Shown here piece by piece: positions 50,325 through 58,616 of a stretch of 64,000 nucleotides of DNA. The DNA lies in NCBI RefSeq assembly GCF_002093975.1, contig NZ_MSZZ01000005.1, forward strand, positions 186,001 through 250,000, read 5' to 3'. Source of the stretch: Thermoactinospora rubra. Lineage in GTDB: Bacteria > Actinomycetota > Actinomycetes > Streptosporangiales > Streptosporangiaceae. The notes below the pieces were generated by a model. It saw nothing but the letters and a program-made list of their open reading frames with translations, was not told the DNA's origin and searched no databases. Every line of letters starts with the position of its first letter. The stretch's first letter is position 1. The translations under genes and the position numbers were made by a program.

Positions 50325-50980
50325 CCGGCCAGGCTCGGCTCCACCCCGCCGTGCACCCTCGCGCCGTCCCGGGTGAGGATCAGCGTCTGGTACGGCAGGC
50401 GGCGGGCGAAGCGCCTGGCGCGGGCCGGGCCCATGCGGTGCATGGCGGCGGCGTACGCGGCGGCCACGCCCAGGTCGGGGCCGGACACCGTGATCTCGCC
50501 CACGCTGGCGGCGGCCAGGTCACGGGCGATGAGGACCTTGCGGACGACGTCCTCGTGCGGGTCGCGCACACCGATGCGCCAGGGACGGCCGGGGGAGGCG
50601 CAGCCCCTGACGCGCACGTCGCCCCCGGCGTCGATGCGGTGGTCGACCGCGCCCGCGGTGCTCAGCGCGCGCGAGAGCCGTTCGATCGCCCAGCCGCGCA
50701 GGTAGGCGGTGTGGTCGGCCTTGTCGAACCACCCGCCGGTGGCCTCGTACAGCTCGTCGCAGCGGTGGAGCACCTCGATGACCTCGGGAACCTGCTCGAT
50801 CGTCTGGCCGCCGTGGAAGCGCTCGAACTCGTGCGCCAGCGTGTCGCCCACCCAGCGCAGCCAGGAGAAGGCGTCCTCGAGCATGGGCGCCAGCTCCCGC
50901 TCGGGCAGCGCGGTGCGGATGTCCACCATGACCGGGACACCGATGGCCAGGTCCAACCGGGCGGCTCCGGGAAACGTCAT
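50321..50980 (-). CDS. ApbE-like FAD:protein FMN transferase, short form
   Basis: A 219-residue member of the ApbE family, shorter than the usual 300 or more. Family landmarks are EATGGWFD (T-G-x-F-D), the RGWAIERL helix and the flavin-pocket motif RIDAGGDVRVRG. ApbE enzymes use FAD to attach FMN covalently to Thr in target proteins, or hydrolyse FAD. This form has no signal peptide and lacks the canonical Gly-rich GGIAKG loop, so activity is uncertain. ATG 50980 has GGAGG six bases upstream and is preferred over 51013. Confidence 0.78.
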   Translation of the reverse strand: MTFPGAARLDLAIGVPVMVDIRTALPERELAPMLEDAFSWLRWVGDTLAHEFERFHGGQTIEQVPEVIEVLHRCDELYEATGGWFDKADHTAYLRGWAIERLSRALSTAGAVDHRIDAGGDVRVRGCASPGRPWRIGVRDPHEDVVRKVLIARDLAAASVGEITVSGPDLGVAAAYAAAMHRMGPARARRFARRLPYQTLILTRDGARVHGGVEPSLAG

Positions 50981-51145
50981 ACAGCACCTCCAAAGTCGAG
51001 GTAACGCTTCCATAACATCCGTAAGCTCCGGCTAAGGGTTTTACTCGGCAGCCTCTTGTATATCCCGCTCCTCTATCCCGCTCCGCACGGCGTCGCCGTG
51101 GGACGGCGGTGGAAGAGGCGGGCCTGCCGGATGGTTGGGTGGAGC

Positions 51146-51538
51146 ATGGCTAAAGTGCGTGTCGAACGAACCGACGACGGTGGCTTCCGCGCCACCAACG
51201 ACCGCGGCGCCGAGGTCCTCATCGGCGGCGGCGACCAGGACGGCGTGTTCACCCCCGTCGAGCTGCTGCTGGCGGCGGTCGGCGGGTGCAACATCGTCAC
51301 CGTCGAGCCGCTGACCGCCCAGCGCGGGCACCGGCTGGTACGGCTGGCGACGACGGTCCAGGCGGACAAGGCCGAGAAGAACCTCCTCGGGCCGGTGACC
51401 GTCACCTACGACGTGGAGCTGCCCTCCGAAGCCGCCGACGAGGTCTACCGGTCGGTCGCGGCGCGCGTGCACGAGAAGCACTGCACGGTCAGCCGCACGC
51501 TCCAGGAGGGCACTGAGGTGCGCTTGGAGCTTCCCTAG
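51146..51538 (+). CDS. OsmC-family peroxiredoxin-like protein
   Basis: A 130-residue OsmC/YhfA-type protein with both redox cysteines, Cys48 in AVGGCNIVTVE and Cys113 in KHCTVSRTL. They reduce organic or fatty-acid hydroperoxides using thiols. ATG 51146 with GGTGGAGC upstream starts the conserved MAKVRVERTDDG; longer in-frame extensions to 51056 are unlikely. It may belong to the thiol-stress response, which would fit the SigR-like factor elsewhere in the window, but no promoter element was identified. Confidence 0.9.
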   Translation: MAKVRVERTDDGGFRATNDRGAEVLIGGGDQDGVFTPVELLLAAVGGCNIVTVEPLTAQRGHRLVRLATTVQADKAEKNLLGPVTVTYDVELPSEAADEVYRSVAARVHEKHCTVSRTLQEGTEVRLELP

Positions 51539-51684
51539 GGACTTTGGGGACATAATCGACCGCGTTATGACGGGTCCGTTGCCTTCGCGTCTGTAGTGTC
51601 GAAGCAGGTCAAGGGTGCTGCGACTGACTTGCAGGCTTTTGCCGATGCGGACGCGGAGGGGGACCGCCGTCTGCAGGAGCGGGA

Positions 51685-51770
51685 CCGCCGGCTCTTTTGG
51701 GGGAAGGAGCCGGCCTGGACCGCCGTAAGAGGAGGCCGGGTGGTTCTTGGGGGAGGCCACCCGGCCTCTG
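51685..51770 (-). ncRNA. 6C-like small RNA (two hairpins with C-rich loops)
   Basis: On the minus strand two hairpins follow each other. The first (51733-51769) has a 12-bp stem GAGGCCGGGTGG/CCACCCGGCCTC and loop CCTCCCCCAAGAA. The second (51687-51714) has an 8-bp stem GCCGGCTC/GAGCCGGC and loop CTTCCCCCAAAA. Paired stem-loops with cytosine runs in both loops are the defining feature of the actinobacterial 6C RNA, although each run here is five C. No protein gene fits this 270-base gap between osmC and the nucleoside hydrolase. Ends are approximate; downstream sequence to about 51600 may belong to the transcript. Confidence 0.65.
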
Positions 51771-51810
51771 CTTGTCCCGCCTGCCGTACGTGACGCATAC
51801 CTTGTGAACC

Positions 51811-52734
51811 GTGACACGCACCCCCGTACTGATCGACTGCGACCCGGGCATCGACGACGCGCTCGCCATCGCGCTGGCCGCCGCGTCCCCGGAGCTGGAG
51901 CTCGCCGGCATCACCACCGTCGCGGGCAACGTCGGCCTCGCGCAGACGACCGCCAACGCCCTGGCGCTGCGGGAGTTCCTGGACCTCGGCGACGTGCCCG
52001 TCGTGCCGGGCTGCGGCCGCCCCCTGCTCCGCGACCGGATCCACGCCGTCCGGGTACACGGCGCCTCGGGGCTCGGCGACGCCGTCCTGCCCGCGCCGCT
52101 CCGCGCGGCGACCGAGGGGCACGCGGCGGAGTTCATCGTCTCCACGCTGCGCGAGCGTCCCGGCGAGATCGTGCTGGTGGCCGTCGGGCCGCTGACCAAC
52201 GTCGCGCTCGCCGTACGGCTGGAGCCCCGCATCGTGGAGTGGGCCCGGCAGCTGGTCATCATGGGCGGCTCCTCCACGCGGGGCAACCACAACCCGGCGG
52301 CGGAGTTCAACATCCTCACCGACCCGGAGGCCGCGGCGATCGTGTTCACGGCCGGGTGGACCGTGCGGATGGTCGGGCTGGACGTGACCCTGACGGCCCG
52401 GGTGACGCCGCAGGTGCTGGACCGCATGCGCGTGCTCGGCCGCCTGTCGGACCTGCTGGTGCCCTGCTGCGAGTACTACGGGGCGGTGGCGGCCGAGGGC
52501 GGCCCGGCCCTCCACGACACCTGCGCGGTCGCCTCCGTGCTGGAGCCGTCGTTGCTGACGTGGGAGCCCGCCCGGGTGGAGGTGGAGACGTTCGGCCGGT
52601 ACACGGCGGGGATGACGGTGACGGACTTCCGCGCCCCGCGGCCCAACGCGGAGGTGGCCACGTCGATGGACGTCCGCCGGTTCTGGGAGATCGTGCTGGG
52701 GGCGTACTCGCGGCTGGGGAGCCGGCTCGGGTGA
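51811..52734 (+). CDS. Nucleoside hydrolase (IunH/RihA family)
   Basis: A 307-residue inosine-uridine-preferring nucleoside hydrolase that splits ribonucleosides to base and ribose for salvage. The calcium-binding cluster DCDPGIDDA is at residues 9-17, and VAVGPLTNVA and MGGSSTRGNHNPAAEFNI are present. The active-site His lies in HDTCAVA, which differs from the usual HDPLAVA but keeps His-Asp. GTG 51811 is the only start that preserves the N-terminal motif. Likely cytoplasmic and monocistronic. Confidence 0.93.
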   Translation: MTRTPVLIDCDPGIDDALAIALAAASPELELAGITTVAGNVGLAQTTANALALREFLDLGDVPVVPGCGRPLLRDRIHAVRVHGASGLGDAVLPAPLRAATEGHAAEFIVSTLRERPGEIVLVAVGPLTNVALAVRLEPRIVEWARQLVIMGGSSTRGNHNPAAEFNILTDPEAAAIVFTAGWTVRMVGLDVTLTARVTPQVLDRMRVLGRLSDLLVPCCEYYGAVAAEGGPALHDTCAVASVLEPSLLTWEPARVEVETFGRYTAGMTVTDFRAPRPNAEVATSMDVRRFWEIVLGAYSRLGSRLG

Positions 52735-52779
52735 TGTGCGTGTGGTGCTCGGGGGCTGGTACAGTTACAGGCGTCGCGA

Positions 52780-52853
52780 GCGCCGCTAGCTCAGTTGGTC
52801 AGAGCAGCTGACTCTTAATCAGCGGGTCCGGGGTTCGAGTCCCTGGCGGCGCA
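52780..52853 (+). tRNA. tRNA-Lys (anticodon CTT)
   Basis: A full cloverleaf can be folded. The acceptor stem is GCGCCGC (52780-52786) with GCGGCGC (52846-52852) and discriminator A. The D arm has GCTC/GAGC, the anticodon stem GCTGA/TCAGC with loop CTCTTAA (anticodon CTT at 52814-52816), and the T arm CGGGG-TTCGAGT-CCCTG. The 3' CCA is not encoded. A strong terminator follows eight bases later. Confidence 0.97.
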
Positions 52854-52860
52854 CATCGCG

Positions 52861-52900
52861 GAAACCCCAGGCCGATGCTCTTCGGCCTGGGGTTTCTTGG
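52861..52900 (+). terminator. Terminator after tRNA-Lys
   Basis: A perfect 15-bp stem (GAAACCCCAGGCCGA at 52861-52875 with 52882-52896) closes a 6-base loop, TGCTCT, and ends in TTTCTTGG. It serves the tRNA and may also protect the convergent gene at 52936. Confidence 0.92.
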
Positions 52901-52935
52901 TGTGGCGGGTGCCGCGGCGTCCTCGGCCGCCGCCG

Positions 52936-54063
52936 TCAGTCGCAGCCGCGTTTCCCTGGCTTGGCCACCGCGCCGCCCGCCACCTGATGCTGGACCGCGG
53001 CGTAGCCGCCCACGACCAGGCGGTCCTCATAGATCCGCTCGCCGGTGGACAGCTTGGCGAGCAGCCGGGACGCGCCGGTGGAGACGTTCATGGCGTACAC
53101 GTAGGAGCCGACGGGCATGTCCGGCCCCTTGCCGGGGCGCTCCCGCCCCGCCGCCGCGACGATCTCCTCGGGGCTCAGCCAGTCGATCACGTCGGCCCGG
53201 TAGACGTCGGCCGGCAGCCGTGGCTTGACCTTGGCCATCTTCCCCGTCCGGGTGGAGAACACGGCCAGCCACATGGGGGTCATGTCCGGGCCGCAGGCGG
53301 GCGGGTCCTTGGGCACCAGGTTGGCGGCCCTCCCGTCCCGCGCGGCGAAGGCGCCCCAGATGAGGTGCTTGCCGGCCTTCTCGGGAATCTTGGCGGTCGT
53401 GCTGCGGCCGCCTTCCACCGTGCGGAACGTCCCGCGGCCGTCCAGCCCGGGCGGCCGGAGCAGGGTCGTGCGCCCCGTCTGGGGATCGGCGTCCAGGACC
53501 GTCCAGCCCTTCGGCATGCGCCGTGCCGTACCAGCCTCGACCTGGGCGAGAATGACGGCGGGAACCTCGGCGTCGGCGGGGGTGATCGCCAGCTGGCTGC
53601 CGTCCCGCACGAACCTCAGCGAGAACGGCGAGCCGACCGAGCCGCGCGGCACCCGGTAGGAGATCGTCCAGACCTCTCCGGACGTCAGGTCGCGGACCAC
53701 GATGCGGTCGTCGCCGGCCCGGTGGTAGGCGACGCGCGTGCCGTCCGGGCTGATCGCGAAGGCGCCCGCCTCTCCCACCTCATCGGGGTTCTTGCTCTTC
53801 TCCCAGGCCAGCGCGTCGGGCACGGAGAAGATCTGTTCGTCGGCGGTCACCAGCCGCCACGTGTCGCACGGTCCCGACGGGAGCCGGTCGGGGTCCTTGG
53901 GGTTGGCGCACAGGTAGGCGAAGGCGGCCGTACCCGCGCCGGTGTCCGGTAACGCGGGCGGACGGCGCGGCGCCACCGCTCCGGCGGCCGACGCGGGTAC
54001 GGCACAGCCGGCCACTGCCAGGGCGATCGCCGCGGTGGTCCGTAATTGCAGGCTGAGGCTCAT
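52936..54063 (-). CDS. Exported protein with TolB/WD40-like beta-propeller
   Basis: A 375-residue exported protein. The N-terminal signal has a hydrophobic core followed by AVAGCAVPASAAG, which could be a lipobox (Cys about 20) or a signal peptidase I site. The rest shows repeated propeller-like blades (GAFAISPDGTRVAYHR; SLRFVRDGSQLAITP; WLAVFSTRTGKM) as in TolB-like domains, suggesting ligand or protein binding at the cell surface. No enzymatic motif seen. ATG 54063 is preceded by GGGGGAAAG. The frame continues upstream to 54378 only as a shadow. Confidence 0.75.
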   Translation of the reverse strand: MSLSLQLRTTAAIALAVAGCAVPASAAGAVAPRRPPALPDTGAGTAAFAYLCANPKDPDRLPSGPCDTWRLVTADEQIFSVPDALAWEKSKNPDEVGEAGAFAISPDGTRVAYHRAGDDRIVVRDLTSGEVWTISYRVPRGSVGSPFSLRFVRDGSQLAITPADAEVPAVILAQVEAGTARRMPKGWTVLDADPQTGRTTLLRPPGLDGRGTFRTVEGGRSTTAKIPEKAGKHLIWGAFAARDGRAANLVPKDPPACGPDMTPMWLAVFSTRTGKMAKVKPRLPADVYRADVIDWLSPEEIVAAAGRERPGKGPDMPVGSYVYAMNVSTGASRLLAKLSTGERIYEDRLVVGGYAAVQHQVAGGAVAKPGKRGCD

Positions 54064-54181
54064 CTTTCCCCCGTTTCGACGTGGTTGTCGTACATCCTTA
54101 GAGGGTGCGGAATCGGGGGAAGTTCGCGCGTTGCGGAGCCGTGATAGGTCGACGCTGGAGTCAGCTGCGTCGGCGAGGGAG

Positions 54182-54565
54182 TCAGCGCAGGAGGCGGCGC
54201 AGGAGTTCGTCCACCACGGTCTCGGCGGTGCGGGTGGCCGTGCCGGGGTCGTCCGATCGCGCGACGAGCAGGGCCACCTCGTTGAGCGACGCCAGCAGCG
54301 CGTGCGCGAAGACGTCGACGAGCTCGGGGCCGAACGCCCGCGTCGCCTCCAGAGCCGCCCGCAGCATGCCGAGGGCATAGCGTTGCTCCATCTCGCGCCA
54401 GCGCTCCCAGCCGATCACCGACGGCGCGTCGATGAGCAGGATCCGCTGGACGACCGGGTCGCTGGCGAGGCGGATCCAGACGAGCGCGCCCGCGCGCAGG
54501 GCGGCGGCCGGATCGGCCTGCCCCTGGGTGGCCTGGAGGGTCTTGCCGGCGGTCTCGGCCTCCAC
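54182..54565 (-). pseudogene. TetR-family regulator remnant lacking the DNA-binding domain
   Basis: The frame encodes the C-terminal ligand-binding part of a TetR regulator (VEAETAGKTLQATQGQADP, then PVVQRILLIDAPSVIGWERW and TVVDELLRRLLR). The N-terminal helix-turn-helix is missing: upstream of about base 54565 the sequence switches abruptly to the C-terminus of an unrelated hydrolase on the other strand. An artificial ATG exists at 54643 but its first 26 residues are unrelated to TetR. Best read as one side of a deletion in a formerly divergent tetR/hydrolase pair. Confidence 0.75.
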
Positions 54566-54716
54566 GTTCTTCGAGTCGCGGTGGGCGTACTGGCTGCGCG
54601 ACACCATCCCGGGCGTCACCGAGGTCGTCGAACTCGACGGCACCAGGCTGTTCTTTCCCGACGAGCGCGCCGCCGAGTTCGTCCCCCATCTGCGCCGTCA
54701 TTGGTCGGCGCACTGA
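54564..54716 (+). pseudogene. Alpha/beta hydrolase remnant, C-terminal 50 codons only
   Basis: From about 54564 the + strand reads FFESRWAYWLRDTIPGV, then EVVELDGTRLFFPDERAAEF and PHLRRHW to a stop. This is the C-terminal end of a haloalkane-dehalogenase/epoxide-hydrolase-like alpha/beta hydrolase. The catalytic Ser/Asp region and all N-terminal sequence are gone, and no start codon with a ribosome site precedes it. Together with the tetR remnant it marks a deletion junction near 54562-54567. Confidence 0.7.
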
Positions 54717-54872
54717 CGGCGCATGGGGAATCGGGTCACCGCTGCCCGGCAGGCCGTCCGCTGAAGCGGGCACATGCCGGGTCCACAGCCGCTCCGGCCG
54801 CAGATCGGCGATCTCCGGATCCGCCGTCGTCGGCGCCTGCGCACCGCGAGGACGAACGGCGGCCATGCCTGT

Positions 54873-55778
54873 CTACGAATGCGGCGAATCGGTGGCGGTC
54901 TCCGCCAGGTGACGGGTCCTGGCCTCGATGGCGTGGACGACGGCCGCCATGTCGGCATCGCCGTACCCCAGCGAGAGGGTTTCGCCGAACAGGGCGAGAC
55001 AGACGTCGAGCAGGGGCGAAGCCGTACGGGAAGCGCGTGCCGCCTCGGCGATCAGCCGGTTGTTCTTCAGCACGTCGGCGATCGCGGCCTGCGGGCTGAA
55101 GTCGCGCGCGACCAGCTTGCCGGCCTTCGTCCGCGAGACGGCGCTGGCCATCGGCCCCGAGTCGAGCACGTGCAGCAACGTGCCCAGATCGAGGCCGTGC
55201 CGGGCGGCGAAGTGCACGGCCTCGGCCAGACCGCCGACCATGGTGATCAGGAAGAGGTTGACCGCGAGCTTCATCAGCAGGGCCGAGGGTACGGCGCCGC
55301 ACACGACCGTCTCGTGGCACATCGGCCGGAGCAGGGGCCGTACCTCCTCCACGGCCGCCGGCTCCCCGGCGAGCATCGCGACCAGTTGCCCCGCCTCGGC
55401 CGGACCGCGCGACCCCGAGACGGGCGCCTCAACGTAGGCGCCACCGGCGGCCCGGACGTCTTTCTCCAGGGCCGCCGAGTAGCCGGGTGCGGTCGTCCCC
55501 ATGTGGACCACGACGTGCCCCGCGACCTTCGCCGCGAACCCGGGCGTCCCGCGCTCCAGCACGTCGTCCATCGCCGCCTCGTCCGCCAGCATCAGGATCA
55601 CCACACGGGCCTGGGCGAACACCTCGGCCGGACCGGCCGCCACCTTGGCACCGGCCGCCGCCACGGCGTCGCACCTGCCGGGGGAGCGGTTCCAGACGAC
55701 GAGCGGGGTGCCCGCCTTGGCGAGGTTGAGCGCCATGGGCTGACCCATGAGCCCAAGGCCGAGGAAACCTACATCCAT
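54873..55778 (-). CDS. NAD(P)-dependent beta-hydroxyacid dehydrogenase (HIBADH family)
   Basis: A 301-residue enzyme of the 3-hydroxyisobutyrate dehydrogenase/tartronate-semialdehyde reductase family. The Rossmann loop is GFLGLGLMGQPMA (residues 4-16), the substrate-binding signature is EAPVSGSRGPAEAGQL and catalytic Lys lies in ALLMKLAVNLFL. It oxidises a beta-hydroxyacid or reduces a semialdehyde or imine; imine-reductase-like relatives exist. ATG 55778 has CGGAGGTGG upstream. A monocistronic gene next to the tetR/hydrolase scar, possibly once controlled by that TetR protein. Confidence 0.9.
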   Translation of the reverse strand: MDVGFLGLGLMGQPMALNLAKAGTPLVVWNRSPGRCDAVAAAGAKVAAGPAEVFAQARVVILMLADEAAMDDVLERGTPGFAAKVAGHVVVHMGTTAPGYSAALEKDVRAAGGAYVEAPVSGSRGPAEAGQLVAMLAGEPAAVEEVRPLLRPMCHETVVCGAVPSALLMKLAVNLFLITMVGGLAEAVHFAARHGLDLGTLLHVLDSGPMASAVSRTKAGKLVARDFSPQAAIADVLKNNRLIAEAARASRTASPLLDVCLALFGETLSLGYGDADMAAVVHAIEARTRHLAETATDSPHS

Positions 55779-56125
55779 GATCCACCTCCGGCCGCTCCCT
55801 GTGGCGATATGTCGGTTGTAGCGGCAGGTGAGGGCGTAGGTCTTGAACGGATGTGCGGCTGGACGGCGTGGCGGTCATTCCATACGGGAGTCAACGGTTC
55901 ATGCCGCAACGCGCAGCCAGCTAGAGCTGGCAATGGGCGTTGACGTGGAAGACATCACTTGCTCCGATCCGCATGCCCGAAGGAGTGCCCAGCCAGTTGC
56001 GGGAAGAGTCGCTTGCTGCGGCGGGAACTGTCCGATGGTCAGAGGGGTCGGTTATCGGCCACCTAACTTCTAGTTGAGCCTAGATCTTCATGATCTCTTC
56101 GGGGCGAAGATCTTGTAGTGCTCCA
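55779..56125. other. Gene-poor, AT-richer stretch
   Basis: No convincing gene is visible here. The sequence is noticeably less GC-rich than the rest of the window and continues that way through the lipoprotein gene. A 76-codon + strand frame (55843-56073) has no ribosome site or family features. On the minus strand a 26-codon frame (56088-56168) starts inside the lipoprotein gene and looks protein-like (KQLMEHYKIFAPKR). This could be recently acquired or decayed DNA. Confidence 0.6.
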
Positions 56126-56599
56126 TCAGCTGCTTTTGGACGATGGTGTTTCGTCTGGCCAAACGCATGGTGAAGTGGCGGCGAGATAGAGGTTGTCACC
56201 TTCCGTCCAGGAAAGGGCAAGGATGAACCCGTCAGGATGGGACTCTCCGCTTAGATCCGGATTCTTGGGACCTCCGGAGCCGACAATGCGATGGCCTTGC
56301 TTCTTCCAGTAGGCCCGAACCTGATGTGCGATGCTCATGGTCTCGTCCTTGGGGATGCCGCGCAGCCAGTACTTCCGATTGATTACTACCTGTCCCTGAG
56401 GCTTTCCTGAATCCAAACAACTGCCAGGTGTGGTGGACGACGGAATCAATTCTAGTCGCGGTTTGGGTGTGAGTGTATTGGCGGTTTCATGAATGAGCTG
56501 GTCAACACGTGCAATAGCTTCGGATTGGGTGATTGTGCTCTCGTTTATCGTGCATCCTGACAACAGAAGGATGAAAGTGACAAAAAAGGTGTAGGGCAT
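56126..56599 (-). CDS. Small lipoprotein, candidate partner or immunity protein of the DUF1023 hydrolase
   Basis: A 157-residue lipoprotein with a short signal peptide and lipobox LLSGC (Cys16), then a mostly polar domain with two further Cys (GSCLDSGK; TSPCVWPD). Codon use is clearly AT-richer than the window average, suggesting acquisition. ATG 56599 lies seven bases after the stop of the DUF1023/WXG-like hydrolase with AGGTGA upstream, so the two are co-transcribed. By analogy with lipase toxins of type VII systems that are neutralised by neighbouring lipoproteins it could be an immunity protein. That is inference only. Confidence 0.78.
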   Translation of the reverse strand: MPYTFFVTFILLLSGCTINESTITQSEAIARVDQLIHETANTLTPKPRLELIPSSTTPGSCLDSGKPQGQVVINRKYWLRGIPKDETMSIAHQVRAYWKKQGHRIVGSGGPKNPDLSGESHPDGFILALSWTEGDNLYLAATSPCVWPDETPSSKSS

Positions 56600-56606
56600 G
56601 ACGGTT

Positions 56607-58487
56607 TCACCTATCCTGCTTAAATGTGGAGTTGGAGGAGAATTCCGGCATTAGGAGCTGTGGTTGATCTAGGTATGATTTAGGCTGAATGAGCCTGTCG
56701 TATTGACCATTGATAATCCGTCCCATGTTGCGTAGCGACGGGGAATCCTGGTTCCAGTAGCTGCTGTGGGCGGCGGTCCAGAACTCCCTGCCGACAGGGA
56801 AGCGTTGGGCGCCGAAGGCGTCGCGTCCCGGATCGGTTCCGAAACGGCCCAGAGCAGCCACCGGGTCTCCGCCTGCCTCTCCTACCCACACATGCTTGGG
56901 ACTGATCCCCAACTGCGACACGTGATCCACGCCGACTCCCGGGCTGCCGAGGAAGATGAGGGTGTCGGCGAGCCGGCCCGGGCGGAGGACGGCGGCGTGG
57001 CCGGTGGTCAAGGAGCCGTAGCTGTGGCCGATGACGACGGCGCGGGCCGTACCGGAGGGCACGTGGGAGGCTCGCAAGCCGTCGGTGAAAGCGGCCAGGC
57101 CCGCGCCGCCCGTGGCGGCGGCGTGCGAGAACGCGACCGACTTGGCCGGATCCAGAATCCCCGGGTCCAATTGCGGTGCGCTGTAGCCCAGCCAGGTGAT
57201 GGAGGCGACGGTGCGGTCGCCGCTGAACGCGGTGGACTGCTGCCACAGTGCTCGGGAGCGTTCCAGGTCGCCTGCGGCGGCGTCCAGGCCCGAGGTGAGT
57301 CCCGAGACTGAGGTGACCGTGATGTCTGCGGTGTCGGGGTCGCCCCAGGAGACGATCAGGCGGCCGAGGCCGTTCAGGTCGAAGGCCAGCAGCAAGAGCG
57401 GCGGATGGCCGGGGACGGGGCGCAGGGAGCGCTCGATGAGCTCGACGCGGCGCAGTTGGTTGGCGACACGCTCCCAGTGGCCCAGCAGGAGAGGGTCGTC
57501 CAGGCGCAGCAGTTCGGCCGTGGCGGCGCCGAGCTCGCGGGTGAGACGCGCCTTCTCGGCGGCCAGCCAGCGGCGGTTGGCCGCGTCGCGGACCGTCGCC
57601 GGCAGGCCGTTCAGCAGGCCGAACCCCGCCAGGTCCAGCAGGCGTTCCCGGAGCTCGGGGGCGAGCGCGTGCCACCATCCGTTCACCCGGGCCGCCAGCC
57701 CCGGGTCCTGGCCGCGTTCCTGTACGGCGAGCAGTTCGCGCACCGCCCCCGCATCTCCGGCGGTGATGCGGCCGAGCAGCGCCCCCGCGCCGCCCTGATC
57801 ACCACAGTGGGCGGAAAAGAGGTCGAACGCGGCGACGCCGGCGGGCAGCGAGTCCCAGGGGACGGTCTGGCGGATGCGGGTGAGGCGGCGTCGCAGGTCG
57901 CCGGTCTGGGCGGTGGCCCACTCCGCGACCTGGCCGATCGTACGGCCGGGCACGCCGGACAGGCCCTGTCCCGACAGCTCGGCGGCGATCCGGGCGCCGA
58001 CGGGCGCGAGCGCGTGGCCGGCATGGTCGAGCGCCGAGACGAGGGCGGTCATGGCGGCCGGGTCGATGCCCTGGAAACCGCCCGGCGCGGCGCTCGCCAC
58101 GGTCAGGGAGCTGTGCAGGGACGGAACGGCCGGAGCGGGGCCGCCGTGCCGTACCACCAGCTCCGCGAGCGAGTGCAGGGCGCTGGAGAGGGCCGTCTGA
58201 AGGGCGGAGCGTTGGCGGGTGAGGTCGGTCAGGAACGCCGGGGCGCCGCCGCCGACCCAGGCATGCGCCTGCATGAGCCGTACCGCGGGGTCCAGGGCGG
58301 CATGGTGCTCCGAGCAGAGGGCCGCCACCCGGTCGAAGGCCGCCCGCGCCGCCCAAGCCGTCTGTCCGGCGGCACAAGCCGTCTGCCCCGTGCCGCAGGC
58401 CGTCTGTCCCGCACCAGAAGCACCAGAAACCGTCCGTCCCGGCGTATCAGCCATCTGTCCCGCCATGTGAGCCGCCATGACACCCAC
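56607..58487 (-). CDS. WXG-like / DUF1023 alpha/beta hydrolase
   Basis: A 626-residue protein. Residues about 1-45 are low complexity with a seven-residue repeat (GQTACGT, GQTACAA, GQTAWAA). About 46-110 is a helical pair with Trp77-Val-Gly79 at the turn, like WXG100 proteins. A long helical middle follows, then a DUF1023 alpha/beta-hydrolase domain (about 370-600) with nucleophile Ser489 in VIGHSYGS and a likely catalytic His574. There is no Sec signal, so export, if any, could be through a type VII (ESX) system. GTG 58487 or ATG 58478 are possible starts. It is followed by a lipoprotein gene. Confidence 0.82.
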   Translation of the reverse strand: MGVMAAHMAGQMADTPGRTVSGASGAGQTACGTGQTACAAGQTAWAARAAFDRVAALCSEHHAALDPAVRLMQAHAWVGGGAPAFLTDLTRQRSALQTALSSALHSLAELVVRHGGPAPAVPSLHSSLTVASAAPGGFQGIDPAAMTALVSALDHAGHALAPVGARIAAELSGQGLSGVPGRTIGQVAEWATAQTGDLRRRLTRIRQTVPWDSLPAGVAAFDLFSAHCGDQGGAGALLGRITAGDAGAVRELLAVQERGQDPGLAARVNGWWHALAPELRERLLDLAGFGLLNGLPATVRDAANRRWLAAEKARLTRELGAATAELLRLDDPLLLGHWERVANQLRRVELIERSLRPVPGHPPLLLLAFDLNGLGRLIVSWGDPDTADITVTSVSGLTSGLDAAAGDLERSRALWQQSTAFSGDRTVASITWLGYSAPQLDPGILDPAKSVAFSHAAATGGAGLAAFTDGLRASHVPSGTARAVVIGHSYGSLTTGHAAVLRPGRLADTLIFLGSPGVGVDHVSQLGISPKHVWVGEAGGDPVAALGRFGTDPGRDAFGAQRFPVGREFWTAAHSSYWNQDSPSLRNMGRIINGQYDRLIQPKSYLDQPQLLMPEFSSNSTFKQDR

Positions 58488-58616
58488 AAGGGTGACAGGA
58501 CGGCCGCCGCCTTCTCAGGTGATCGGCGGCTCACCCTGGAATGTGGGGAATGTCCAGGTGAGGTCTCGTAGTGGCCGGGGCCGTGGAAGCGCCGCTGCCG
58601 AGGATCTCGGGTGGGT

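Noticed and set aside
51596..51793. 65-codon + strand frame between osmC and the nucleoside hydrolase
   Set aside because: It overlays the two hairpins of the 6C-like RNA, has no ribosome site and shows no protein features.
55843..56073. 76-codon + strand frame in the gene-poor stretch
   Set aside because: No ribosome site, no recognisable domain and unusual codon use; more likely chance.
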